Of a stretch of DNA of 64,000 nucleotides, positions 28,536-37,999 are shown piece after piece. The position numbers and the translations under genes were made by a program. The notes under the pieces were generated by a model. The model ran no database searches, was not told the DNA's origin, and worked only from the letters and a program-made list of their open reading frames with translations. The stretch lies in NCBI RefSeq assembly GCF_001278845.1, contig NZ_CP012590.1, forward strand, positions 2,914,001-2,978,000, given 5' to 3'. Numbering within the stretch: the stretch's first letter is position 1; each line of letters starts with the position of its first letter. The DNA is from Actinomyces sp. oral taxon 414. GTDB taxonomy: Bacteria > Actinomycetota > Actinomycetes > Actinomycetales > Actinomycetaceae.

Positions 28536-29527
28536 ATCGGCTCTTCAGGTCTGGGACTCTTCGCATTCGAGGGCGTGACAGGCGGAGCCTATCGCCGAGT
28601 CGGGTTGCTCCTCTCAACTGGTTTTCGAGGCGTCCGGCGCGCACCTTTCCTGATGAGAAAGGCTCACTGCTCACGCCGGGGCGGCAGGAAGGCGGCCATG
28701 ATCTCGATGCGGGGTCGCACCCCCCGGCCGCGCCGCTTCTCCACCAGTCCCATACTCTCAAGCGCATTGATATCGCGGGAAATCGTTTTGGACGTCTTGC
28801 CTCGATAAGCATCATTGATGTCTTTGCTGAGCATGACGATGTCATCGGGAGCGGTCCACTCACCCGGGGGCAGGAGGAGGACGACGTCGCGCATCCGCGT
28901 CCTGGCAGGCGTGTGCCGCCCGTGGAACCGCTCATGGACGTACGACTGCCACATAATTGTCATCTGCATGTCCCGCACCTTCTGAAGCTGCTCCCGCAGG
29001 CCATCGACGAGCCCCTCGATCGCATAGTGGACGAAGTCCTCCATGGGATATCCATCGGCACGGCTCGTGCGCTCCAAAATCGCGTAATAGTGATCGCGAG
29101 TCTTATTGTAGTGGTCCGACAGAAGATGCGCGGCCGGCACAGGAATACTCGCGCGGAGAAGAATCTCGAACTCCAGCAGTCGCGAGATGCGCCCATTGCC
29201 GTCGCCGAAGGGATGGATCCAGGCCAGGTGCAGGTGGGCCAGGGCCGCCAGCACGAAGACCCGGGGGTCGCGCAGCACGTCGTCGCTCCCGCCCAGGTCC
29301 TCCAACTCGCCATTGAGCCAGTCGCACAGCCTGCGGACCAGGTAGTCGCAGTCCTCCGACGGCGCTCCCCGGTAACGGCCGACGACGACGTCGTGGGTGC
29401 GGAACTCGCCGGGAACCACGTCCTCCTTCTCGGGCTGGCCGACCATGAGGCGGGCGTGCTGCTCCTTGAGGCGCTCGGGGCTCAGCGGCGCGGGATGGCC
29501 CTCCAGGCAGTCGCGGGCGATGTCATT

Positions 29528-30407
29528 GAAGCTTATTCAGAGGGTGGTTTTGAATACGTAGAGTGAGAGTGCGGCGGTGATGGTCTGTTCGAATGTGTGC
29601 AGGGGGCGGCGGTAGTCGGTGCGGGTGGATTCTCCAGGCCTTGATGTGGGCGATGGTCTGCTCGACCACCTGGCGGATCTGATTGACGCTCTTGTTGGCC
29701 TCCTGGGCGGCTTCGCTCAGTTCGCCGTTGGGGGGCTTCTTGTGCGGGGTGATCATTCCCCTGCCGACGTATCCCTTGTCGGCGATCCATCCGGAGGGGT
29801 CCAGCCCGTCGAGCAGTCCGGAGGCGTCCAGTGCGGCCACGTCGTGCATGGAGCCGGGGTAGGGATCGGAGGCCCACACCAGCCTGCCGCCGGGCAGGAC
29901 CAGGATCAGAGGCGTTCATGCCGGTCGTCCCATGCTTGCCCGACCATAATTCGCGGTGAGCGCGCCAACTCCAGCAGGGGAAGAGGGTGCCGTCGAGCAC
30001 GTAGTCGCAGCCCTCGGGCACCTCCTCCGCGGTGAGCAGCATGTCCTTCAGGGCCCGGACGATCGCCTCGGTCATGACCCCGATGGCCCGCGAGACAGTG
30101 GGCTGGGACACGCCCAGCTGCTCGCCGATCGCCGCCTGTATCACATTGTGACGCATGTAGATCAGCGCCGCCCTCAGGGAGTCCCTCAGCCCCAGGCTCG
30201 GCGGATACCCCTCGATCCCCTCCTCGCGCAGACGGATGAGCAGATCGGCGAACTTGGGGGTGGGCAGTCCCGTGGTATACTTCATGACGATGGTCCGTTT
30301 CTCGTGAGGTCGTGGAACTTATTTCAACACCCATTGTACCTCATGAGAACGGACCATCATAATATTGCTTCCTGGAAATGCACCAAGACGCCCGCTGAAT
30401 AAGCTTC
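29528..30407 (-). mobile_element. IS5-superfamily (IS427-like) insertion sequence, copy 1
   Basis: 880 bp with perfect 13-bp terminal inverted repeats GAAGCTTATTCAG / CTGAATAAGCTTC and a 3-bp target duplication ATT (29525-29527 and 30408-30410). Inserted in a Fic gene. Carries one DDE transposase gene on the minus strand. Group assignment rests on size, 3-bp duplication and transposase motifs. Confidence 0.9.
29533..30285 (-). pseudogene. DDE transposase, frame-disrupted
   Basis: Helix-turn-helix part in frame (MKYTTGLP, GVSQPTVSRAI), then VLDGTLFPCWSW with the first catalytic Asp. At about 29915 the sense moves +1 (AACGCC-T-CTGATC) into a frame reading LVWASDPYPGSMHDVAAL and WIADKGYVGRGM with the second Asp. 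A further shift occurs near AWRIHP, after which RTDYRRPLHTFEQ is readable. Copy 2 shares both shifts. Either programmed frameshifting or an old dead copy. Confidence 0.7.
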
Positions 30408-30819
30408 ATTGAACAGGTCCACGATGTTCTCGATCTCCTGCTTCTGGTAGGCCCGGGACGGAGGGATCCTGGACTCGCCCCGCACAATGGCCCGCACATC
30501 CTCCTCACTCAGGCTGTTGCCCTCGATGCCGGTGGTCCCGTGCGCGCCCCGCTCCAGGCTGACCTGATTGAGCTCCTTGGCAAACTCCGGGGGCATGGCC
30601 GAACTGGACAGGTGCTCGCACTTCGAAGCCGCCTCCCCCAGCAGAACCCAGGTTGCGGGACGTAGTCTGTCCATCTTGAAACCGAAGGTGATCCACGGAT
30701 GAGTACTGAGATACCGCCTATCACCGTCGACCTTCATGATTATGACCCCGATTTTTGTCCATGCAAATGTCCACCAATTGCGACCAGGGTACCGTCCCTC
30801 ATGACGGCAGTGCAACCCC

Positions 30820-32475
30820 TCACGGGACCTGGACGCACTCGCGCACCGGGTCCGCGGCCCGCCCCCCGGAGGCGACCGCCACCACCTCGATGCAGTTCTC
30901 CCCGGGCACCGCCACCACCTTCACGGAGTTGAGGTTCGTGCGATCCGTGCGCTCCTCCTGCCCGGGGCGCTCCACGGTGTAGGTGTAGTACTCGGCCGCC
31001 GGGTGCGCCGTCGCGTTCGACCCCGCGCCGCCGTCCCCAGCGGTGGCCGAAGCGGTCGCGCCGCCACCCGTCCCCGGAGAGGCCCCCGCGGCGTCGGTCC
31101 CGTCGACCCACGTCCACACGACGTCCCCGCCGTCGACCCGCCCGGTCAGGGCCAACACCGGCAGCGGCAGGACGTCGACCGCCTCCCCCGGCTGCTCGCC
31201 GGCGGCCCCGCCCCCGGTCGCCGGCGCCAGGCTCGTGGTCCGCCCGCCGTTGGTGAGCATGGCGATGACGAGCCCGGCCGCCGCCACCGCGCCCACCACG
31301 CTGAGGGCCACCACTCCCAGCGGGTGGATCCGGCGCCCGCGGGGGCCGGTCGACTCCGCGGGTCTGCCGATTGAGGCCTCCGGGATCCTCGGCTGCTCCC
31401 AATCATCGGCACTCGGCCTGGGCACCTCGTTCTGGAAGTTCTGGAAGTCGTAGGAGGGCGCCCGCATCCGGGTCCGCTCGGGATCGACCGACGGACGCGC
31501 GCGCCGCCGGGTTCCCGCGGAGGCCGCCGGGCGGGAACCGCGCTGGCGGGTCTTGACGGCGGCGCCCGACTCGTCCGCCGCGGGCAGCACAGGCTCGGCG
31601 ATCAGGCCCCCCGGCTCAATGCTCATGGCCGTGACCGGCCGGCCCATGATCCGTTGGATGCCCTGGAGCTCCTCGCCCAGACGCAGGGCCGAGCCGGTGC
31701 GCTCCAGCGGGTCCAGGGTCATGGCCGCCCGCAGGACCCTCTCGAGCTGGGCGGGGGCGTCCGGTCGCCCCAGTCCCCGCAGCCGTCCGGAGCGCACCCG
31801 GTGGGCGACGGCGAGCGCACCGTTGTCCCCCAGCGGGTCCTCGAAGGGACTGCGCCCCGTCAACAGGGTCCACGTCGTGGCCGCGAGCGCCCACACGTCC
31901 TGCGTGGGGTGGGCGTGGGTGCGGGCGTCCTGCTGCTCCGGCGGCGCCCACAGGACCGAGAAGCCGTCCAGCCGTCCGGGTTCGAGCTCGCCAATGGGGG
32001 CGGCCACGCCGAAGTCCGCCAGGACGGGCCGCCCGTAGGCGTCCAGCATAATATTGGAGGGCTTGATGTCGCGGTGGACGAGTCCCGCCCGGTGCAGCGC
32101 CTCGACCCCGCCGCACACGCGGATGATCAGGTCCAAGGTCCGGTCCACGGCCATGGGGCGGGCCCGCGCCTGCTCGCCGACGTCCGCCACGGGGCAGTAC
32201 TCCATGATGAGGTAGGGGCGCCCGTCCGCGGTGGTTCCGGCGCCGTGGAGCTCGATGACGGCCGGGTGGCCGGCGACGGCGGCCGTCGCGTCGGCCTCGC
32301 GGTGCATCTCGTCGACGCTTCCGCTCTCCGTGGGGTCGCGCACCACCTTGACGGCCACGTCCCGGGCTGGCAGGAACTGGCGGTACAGGTGCACGTCGGC
32401 GAAGCCTCCGGAGCCGAGTGCGCGCACCCAGGTCAGGCCCTCGATCTCGGGCGGGGGCGCGATCCTGTGGACCAT
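30820..32475 (-). CDS. Receptor-like Ser/Thr protein kinase
   Basis: 551 residues. Kinase domain (about 10-280): glycine loop LGSGGFADVHL, Lys in VAVKVV, catalytic HRDIKPSN, DFGVAA, APPEQQDARTH. Juxtamembrane linker, one helix (PLGVVALSVVGAVAAAGLVIAML), then a ~140-residue outer region ending CVQVP with two Cys. Probably phosphorylates the FHA proteins of this window and is reversed by the PP2C at 15776. Its ATG overlaps the transglutaminase-like stop by one base. Resembles Pkb2 of the bifidobacterial PFNA cluster. Confidence 0.92.
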   Translation of the reverse strand: MVHRIAPPPEIEGLTWVRALGSGGFADVHLYRQFLPARDVAVKVVRDPTESGSVDEMHREADATAAVAGHPAVIELHGAGTTADGRPYLIMEYCPVADVGEQARARPMAVDRTLDLIIRVCGGVEALHRAGLVHRDIKPSNIMLDAYGRPVLADFGVAAPIGELEPGRLDGFSVLWAPPEQQDARTHAHPTQDVWALAATTWTLLTGRSPFEDPLGDNGALAVAHRVRSGRLRGLGRPDAPAQLERVLRAAMTLDPLERTGSALRLGEELQGIQRIMGRPVTAMSIEPGGLIAEPVLPAADESGAAVKTRQRGSRPAASAGTRRRARPSVDPERTRMRAPSYDFQNFQNEVPRPSADDWEQPRIPEASIGRPAESTGPRGRRIHPLGVVALSVVGAVAAAGLVIAMLTNGGRTTSLAPATGGGAAGEQPGEAVDVLPLPVLALTGRVDGGDVVWTWVDGTDAAGASPGTGGGATASATAGDGGAGSNATAHPAAEYYTYTVERPGQEERTDRTNLNSVKVVAVPGENCIEVVAVASGGRAADPVRECVQVP

Positions 32476-35400
32476 CAGTTGTCCTTCCTTCCGCTGTCCT
32501 TCCCCTTGCGGCGGCGGGATGCCCGACGACGACGGCGCCGGGCGCGCAGTGAGCGCGGGGACAGGGTCCGGCGCGCGCGGGCGAACGGCCCGGTCGAGCG
32601 CCGCATCCCCCGTCGCAGCGCGTCCACCTCCGTCCAGGCGGTGCGGGCCTCCTCAGGCGTGGTGGCCCCCTCGGCGAAGCTGGCGACGTCGGCGCGCCGG
32701 GCGATGGAGACGACGACGGGGACGGCCTCGTCGGGGTCCGACCAGCCGGTCACGGGTCTGCGCGGCGCCGCGGCGGCGCCCGGGGCCGGGTTCGTCTCCG
32801 GAGCGGGGATCGGCTCCGGTTCCGGAGCGGGGGCCGTCTCCGGAGACGACGCCGGGGCCGGGGCGGGCGCCGGAGAAGAGTCCGGAGCTGGTTTCGGAGC
32901 AGGGATCGCCTCCGGTTCCGAGGCGGGGGCCGTCTCCGGGGTGGGAGCCGACAAGGACGTAACAGCCGACGCCGGCGTAGGGGCCGACGGGGAGACTGGG
33001 GCAGACGCCGGCGTGGACGCAGACAGCAGAGCGGCGGCCGACGCCGGCGTAGGGGCCGACGGGGAGACCGGGGCAGACGCCGGCGTGGACGCAGACAACG
33101 ACGCAACAGCCGTCTCCGGAGTAGGGGCCGACAATGAAACCGGGGCCGACGCCGGGGGCAGCGCCGGAATCGACGCCGGAGCGGGGGCGGGGAGCGACCC
33201 CGGGGCGAAGGACGGGGGCATGGCGGGACTCGTCCCCGGCGCCGGCGCGGCATCCGTCCTCGGCTCCGGGTCGGCCTGTCGCGGCAGGCCGGCCTCTCGC
33301 ACCGGGCTGGCCTCCGGCGGCGAGCTCGGCACCGGGCCAATCTCTGAGGGCGGGCTGGCCTCCTCGGCCGGCCCAGCCTCCGGCGGCGAGTCGGTCTCCT
33401 CGGCCGAGCCAGCCTCTCGCACCGGGCTGGCCTCCGGCGGCGGGCCGACCTCCGAAACCGGCCCAGCCTCCGGCGGCGGGCCGAGCTCCGTCGCCGGCCC
33501 GGTCTCCTCGGCCGCCCCCTTCGCCGCGGCCGGCCCGGCCTCCGCCGCCGGACCGAGCTCGTCGGCGAGCATCCAGGCGGCCTCCTGGCGGGTGAGATGG
33601 ACGGGGACGTCAATGCCCGAGTCGGTCGCCAGGTCGACGACCTCGTCCCAGGATCCGGTCAGAGCGCGGGCGGGCTCGGCCCGGCGCCGTCGGCGCCGCC
33701 GCAGCGCCTTGGCCGCGACGATGAGGACCACCGGTCCCACGAGCAGCAGCAGGCCGGCGCCGGCCGCGCCGATAATCCCCCAGGGCAGGGAGCGGTCCTC
33801 GTCGTTCGGCTGGCCGGCCGGCTTGTCCGACGTCGAGGGGGGCAGCTCGACGGGGGCGTCGGGCGGCTCGGGTGGCTGGAGGACCTGGGGCTGGGGCACG
33901 GATCGCGGCCGGGTGACCTCGGTCTGCGGGGTCTGGTCGTAGGGCGGGGTGGGGTCGAAGGTCTGCCAGCCGACGCCGTCGAACTCGACCTCGACCCACA
34001 CGTGCACGTCGCCGCCGTGCAGGGCGGCGCTCTGGCCGCCGCCGGGCGGGTAGAGCCCCATGACGACGCGGGCGTTGACGCCCAGGGAGTGCAGCATGAG
34101 GGCCATGAGGGCCGCGTACTGCTCGTCGTCGCCGATGAGCTGGTCGGCCTCGAGCATGCGCTGGAGGCGGTCGCTGCGGTGGCCGGGCCGCGAGGCCGCG
34201 GTGTCCTCGTTGGAGTAGTAGCCGTTGGTCGTCAGGTACCGTTCAATGGCGCGGGCGCGGGCGAGCGGGGTCTGTTCGGATCCGGCGACCCGGGTGGCCA
34301 GGTCGGACACGACCTGCGGCACGTGGCGGTCCTCGCCCCTGGGCGGGGGCGCCTCGACGCCCTGGAGCTGGCCGTCGGACCACTCGGGCTCCACCATGGT
34401 GTCCAGGCTGTAGGTCATGGAGGCGGTGGGGCCGGTGGTGAGCAGGGCCTGGGCCCAGCGGTTCAGGTGCAGTCCGTCCTGCTGGGCGACGGCGTCGCCC
34501 CCGGTGAAGGTCAGGGCGGTGACGGCGCCCGTGGTGGGGACCCACGGGCCGAGCAGGCCGGAGGAGCTTATGGTCATCTGGGCCGGGGCGGAGTCGTCGG
34601 GGACGTCGAAGGCGGGCATTCTGGTGCCCACGCTCAGGTAGCCGTCGCCGGGGTGGGTGCCGGCCGGGCTCATGGTGAAGGTGGTGCCGTCGTAGACGTC
34701 CATGGCGGCCAGGCGGAGTCGGGCCCCCTCCGGCAGGCCGGCGACCTGGACCAGGGTCGTCTCCTCCAGGTCCGAAGTGTAGTGGCGGAAGGCGGCCAGC
34801 GGCGAGGGGTACTGGCGGGCGTCCAGCGGCGGGGTGATCAGGTCGCGCCCCACGACCCGCTGCCACGGGCCGAGCCCGGCGGTGGCGGCCAGGCCGGTGC
34901 CCCCGGCCAGGGCCAGTGTGAGCGCGGCGACGACGACCCTCCGGCCGGTGCGCGCGACGGCGCGGGAGGCCCCGCGCGTGGCGGTGCGGGTCATGGTCAG
35001 ACCCACCGCGGTGCGCCCGACGCGGATGTCCTCGCCGGACTCCAGGCTCATGCGGCTGCCGATCCAGGCCCACCACGCCAGTACGGCGCAGAACCAGGCG
35101 ACGGCGGGCCACACGGCGGGGCGCACGCCGGTCGGCCCGAAGGCGATGCCCAGGGCGCCCAGGAGCATAATGGGCGCGGTGCCCAGCATGGGGCGGCGCG
35201 CGCGCACGGTGAGCAGGCCCGCCGCCAGGGAGCACAGGAGCCCGGACATCCAGGGCATGACCGCCGGGCCGACGTAGGCGGAGGCCAGCGGCATGAGGGT
35301 CAGCAGGTCCTTCCAGGACCGGACCGTCTGGATGACGAGGGTCTGGATGGTCAGCGCCGTGGGCACGACGCCGTGCACGGTCGTCGTGGGCAGGGCGGCC

Positions 35401-35693
35401 GCCCCGCCGCCCAGCAGGTGGGCGGCGAGCACCGCCGCGAGCGTGGACAGCGCGTCCCAGCGCCACCGGGTGGAGGCCGCGGCGATGAGCAGGCCGACGG
35501 CGCAGCCGGCGCCCGCGGCCCGCAGGCCCGCGCCGTCGCCGAAGACGGGCTCGTGCAGGCAGGCGACCGGGGCCAGGAGGGCGGCCACGACGAGGAGGCG
35601 CCACAGGGCGGGGCGGGGCGGGCCGGCGGGCGGGGGCGGGGGCGGGGCGGGCCGGCGGCGGGGGGCGGTGTCCTCGGATCGGCGCGGGCTCAT
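32475..35693 (-). CDS. Transglutaminase-like membrane protein (TgpA type), Cys lost
   Basis: 1,072 residues; start ATG 35693 overlaps the DUF58 stop (ATGA). About six N-terminal helices, outer domain with transglutaminase-core pattern (ARAIERYLTT, GDDEQYAALMALMLHSLGVNARVVMG, HVWVEVEFDGVGWQTFDPTP), another helix (PWGIIGAAGAGLLLLVGPVVLI), and a ~400-residue cytoplasmic Pro/Ala/Glu repeat tail with a basic end. The family's catalytic Cys position in GxCxxxA is Asp in GDDEQYA, while His and Asp remain, so likely a binding rather than cross-linking domain. Tgm equivalent of the PFNA cluster. Confidence 0.87.
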   Translation of the reverse strand: MSPRRSEDTAPRRRPAPPPPPPAGPPRPALWRLLVVAALLAPVACLHEPVFGDGAGLRAAGAGCAVGLLIAAASTRWRWDALSTLAAVLAAHLLGGGAAALPTTTVHGVVPTALTIQTLVIQTVRSWKDLLTLMPLASAYVGPAVMPWMSGLLCSLAAGLLTVRARRPMLGTAPIMLLGALGIAFGPTGVRPAVWPAVAWFCAVLAWWAWIGSRMSLESGEDIRVGRTAVGLTMTRTATRGASRAVARTGRRVVVAALTLALAGGTGLAATAGLGPWQRVVGRDLITPPLDARQYPSPLAAFRHYTSDLEETTLVQVAGLPEGARLRLAAMDVYDGTTFTMSPAGTHPGDGYLSVGTRMPAFDVPDDSAPAQMTISSSGLLGPWVPTTGAVTALTFTGGDAVAQQDGLHLNRWAQALLTTGPTASMTYSLDTMVEPEWSDGQLQGVEAPPPRGEDRHVPQVVSDLATRVAGSEQTPLARARAIERYLTTNGYYSNEDTAASRPGHRSDRLQRMLEADQLIGDDEQYAALMALMLHSLGVNARVVMGLYPPGGGQSAALHGGDVHVWVEVEFDGVGWQTFDPTPPYDQTPQTEVTRPRSVPQPQVLQPPEPPDAPVELPPSTSDKPAGQPNDEDRSLPWGIIGAAGAGLLLLVGPVVLIVAAKALRRRRRRRAEPARALTGSWDEVVDLATDSGIDVPVHLTRQEAAWMLADELGPAAEAGPAAAKGAAEETGPATELGPPPEAGPVSEVGPPPEASPVREAGSAEETDSPPEAGPAEEASPPSEIGPVPSSPPEASPVREAGLPRQADPEPRTDAAPAPGTSPAMPPSFAPGSLPAPAPASIPALPPASAPVSLSAPTPETAVASLSASTPASAPVSPSAPTPASAAALLSASTPASAPVSPSAPTPASAVTSLSAPTPETAPASEPEAIPAPKPAPDSSPAPAPAPASSPETAPAPEPEPIPAPETNPAPGAAAAPRRPVTGWSDPDEAVPVVVSIARRADVASFAEGATTPEEARTAWTEVDALRRGMRRSTGPFARARRTLSPRSLRARRRRRRASRRRKGKDSGRKDN

Positions 35694-36979
35694 GAGGCCG
35701 TTCCCGCCAGCAGCAGCAGGTGGGGCAGGTCCTCCACCGAGGGGCAGTCCACGAGGCTGCCCCGCTCCACGCTCAGGCGTCTGCGCACCGCGCCCGTGCG
35801 GATCCTCAGGACCCCGGCGGCGACGTCGGGGCCGGCGGGGGCCAGCAGGCCGGTGGCCTCCTCGTCGTCGGTGTCGGGGCCGACGACGACGGTGAGGGCG
35901 GACAGGTCGGGGTGTTCGGCCACCGCCCGGCGGACCACGTCGGCCAGGGGGTCCGCGCCGGCGTCGTCGGGCTCGAGCTCGGCCAGGGCGTCCATGAGGC
36001 CGACGGGGGCGGAGGTGGGCAGCCAGCCGGCGCGCCCGCGCAGCCACACGGTGCGCGAGCGGGTCATGTCCGCCAGGGCGAGGGAGGCGGCCACGGACAC
36101 GGCCGTCTCGAAGTCGTCGCGCGGCCAGGCCCCGCCGCGGGTGTCCAGGACGAGCAGGTGGTGGGAGCGGCGGGTCTCCTCGAACTGGCGCACGACGAGC
36201 CGCCCCAGGCGGGCGGAGGAGGCCCAGTGGACGTGGCGGCGGTCGTCGCCGGGCTCGTAGTCGCGCAGCGCGTGGAAGGCCACGTCGGAGGAGGACAGTT
36301 TGGCGGTGACCACGCCCTCGACGTCGAGCTGGAAGCCGGTGGCCTCGAAGGGGACGCGGACGGTGCGCGGGTGCACGTGGAGGGTCTCGGGGTTGTCCCA
36401 GGTGCTCACGCGGCGCACCAGGCCCAGGGCGTCGGCGCGCACCGCGTGGGCGGGGCCGATGCGGATCAGGCCGCGGCGGCGGGTGACCACGGAGAAGACC
36501 TCGTTCCAGGTCTCGTGGCCCGCCAGGGGCGGCACGAGGATCTGGCCGGCGCCGGAGCCGATGGGCAGCTCGATCACCCCGGCGCCGGCCCGCCGGGCGC
36601 GCCGGTTGGTGACCGCGATCTCACCGATCGCCGTCTGCCCGGCAACCACCCGGCGGTTGGACAGCCGCAGCGACACCGCGTGGGGGCTGGGGACGGCCAC
36701 CTGGGCCAGCGCCACCAGGAGGACGACGGCGCAGCAGCAGGCGATCGCGCAGGCCTCGACCCACCCGGCCGCGGCGGCGACCAGGGCGGCGGCCAGGCCC
36801 GTGACGGCGACCGCCCGGCCCGCCGGGGTCAGGATCCGCAGCGGCCCGGCCGCCCGTCCCAGCGCGCCCCCCAGCCGGCGGACGGGCGCCGCGAGCGGGC
36901 GGAGCGGGCCCCGGGTCCCGCCCGCGCGCTCGTCCCGGACCCGCGGGCCGTCCGGCGGAGGCGGACCGGCCGCGCTCAT
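35690..36979 (-). CDS. DUF58 family membrane protein
   Basis: 429 residues, ATG 36979 overlapping the MoxR stop. Two N-terminal helices (about 50-90), a beta region, then the DUF58 signature block DYEPGDDRRHVHWASSARLGRLVVRQFEETRR and a vWA-like C-terminus (LLVLDTRGG). DUF58 proteins are constant partners of MoxR ATPases and transglutaminase-like proteins; thought to act in assembly of surface complexes. Confidence 0.92.
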   Translation of the reverse strand: MSAAGPPPPDGPRVRDERAGGTRGPLRPLAAPVRRLGGALGRAAGPLRILTPAGRAVAVTGLAAALVAAAAGWVEACAIACCCAVVLLVALAQVAVPSPHAVSLRLSNRRVVAGQTAIGEIAVTNRRARRAGAGVIELPIGSGAGQILVPPLAGHETWNEVFSVVTRRRGLIRIGPAHAVRADALGLVRRVSTWDNPETLHVHPRTVRVPFEATGFQLDVEGVVTAKLSSSDVAFHALRDYEPGDDRRHVHWASSARLGRLVVRQFEETRRSHHLLVLDTRGGAWPRDDFETAVSVAASLALADMTRSRTVWLRGRAGWLPTSAPVGLMDALAELEPDDAGADPLADVVRRAVAEHPDLSALTVVVGPDTDDEEATGLLAPAGPDVAAGVLRIRTGAVRRRLSVERGSLVDCPSVEDLPHLLLLAGTAS

Positions 36980-37941
36980 GCGTCCGCGGCGGGGGCCGGC
37001 ACGGAGGTCAGAGCGCGGGCGACGACGCCCTCGGCGGTGGCGCCGGAGAAGGCGGCGTCGGGGTCGACCACGACCCGGTGCACCCACACCGGACCGGCCA
37101 GGGCCTTGACGTCGTCGGGCAGGACGAAGTTGCGCCCCTGGGCGGCCGCCCACACCCGGGCGCAGCGCACCATGGCTATGGCCCCGCGGGTGGACACGCC
37201 CAGGCGGGCGGAGTCGTCCTCGCGGGTGGCCTCGGCCAGGGCCGCCACGTAGTCGAGCACGGACCTGTCGGTGTGGTTGCGCGCGGCCAGGGCGGACAGG
37301 GCCGTGAGCTGCTCGGCGGTGACAATGGGGCGGACCAGGCGCGAGCGGTTGGGGGCGGCGGCGCCCTCCAGGACGTCGATCATGGCGGCGCGGGCCGGGT
37401 AGCCGATGGAGGTCTTCATGAGGAAGCGGTCGAGCTGGGCCTCGGGCAGGGGGTAGGTGCCGGCCTGCTCGATGGGGTTCTGGGTGGCGATGACAATGAA
37501 GGGGCGGGGGGCCGGGTGGGTGACCCCGCCGACCGTCACCTGCGACTCCTCCATGACCTCCAGCAGCGCCGACTGGGTCTTGGGGCTGGCCCGGTTGACC
37601 TCGTCGGCCAGGACGACCTGGGCGAACACGGGGCCGGCCTGGAAGACCCAGTCCCCCGTCTTCTGGTCGTAGATGCTCACCCCCGTGATGTCGCTCGGCA
37701 GCAGGTCGGGGGTGAACTGGATGCGCGACTGCGTGCCGTCAATGACGGCGGCCATGGCCCGGGCCAGGGCGGTCTTGCCGGTGCCCGGGGCGTCCTCCAG
37801 CAGGAGGTGCCCATCGGAGAGCATGGTGGTCAGGGCCAGGCGGATGGTGGACTCCTTGCCCAGCAGGGCGACGGCGATGCCGTTGACCAGGGCGGCGAAG
37901 GTGCGGGCGAAGCGGGTCGCGTCCTCGGAGCTGATGGGCAT
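36976..37941 (-). CDS. MoxR-family AAA+ ATPase
   Basis: 321 residues. Walker A EDAPGTGKTALA, Walker B VVLADEVNRASPKTQSALLEVMEE, sensor IATQNPIEQAGTYPLPEAQLDRF (MoxR hallmark). Chaperone-like ATPase presumed to mature the neighbouring surface proteins. Corresponds to AAA-ATP of the PFNA cluster. GTG and ATG choices nearby; ATG 37941 taken. Confidence 0.95.
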   Translation of the reverse strand: MPISSEDATRFARTFAALVNGIAVALLGKESTIRLALTTMLSDGHLLLEDAPGTGKTALARAMAAVIDGTQSRIQFTPDLLPSDITGVSIYDQKTGDWVFQAGPVFAQVVLADEVNRASPKTQSALLEVMEESQVTVGGVTHPAPRPFIVIATQNPIEQAGTYPLPEAQLDRFLMKTSIGYPARAAMIDVLEGAAAPNRSRLVRPIVTAEQLTALSALAARNHTDRSVLDYVAALAEATREDDSARLGVSTRGAIAMVRCARVWAAAQGRNFVLPDDVKALAGPVWVHRVVVDPDAAFSGATAEGVVARALTSVPAPAADA

Positions 37942-37999
37942 GTGCGCGGTTCCTCGGGGTCGGTGGGGCGGGATGCGGGGGCGGCGGCGGCGCCGGCGG

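Larger units (their letters stand above)
28664..30737 (-). pseudogene. Fic-family AMPylase gene split by an insertion sequence
   Basis: N-terminal part 30737-30411 (109 codons) and C-terminal part 29527-28664. Removing the insertion sequence 29528-30407 and one ATT repeat rejoins a 396-residue frame exactly (VDLF-N-DIARD). Fic motif HPFGDGNGR with His214 intact; inhibitory motif TTGIEG (T68, E72, G73) in the N-terminus marks a class II self-inhibited Fic; C-terminal winged-helix-like region (KTISRDINALESMGLVEKR). Would transfer AMP to target proteins; now inactive unless the element excises. Confidence 0.9.

Noticed and set aside
28575..28808. Plus-strand ORF overlapping the Fic 3' end
   Set aside because: No ribosome site and no family; runs antisense to clear Fic C-terminal coding sequence.
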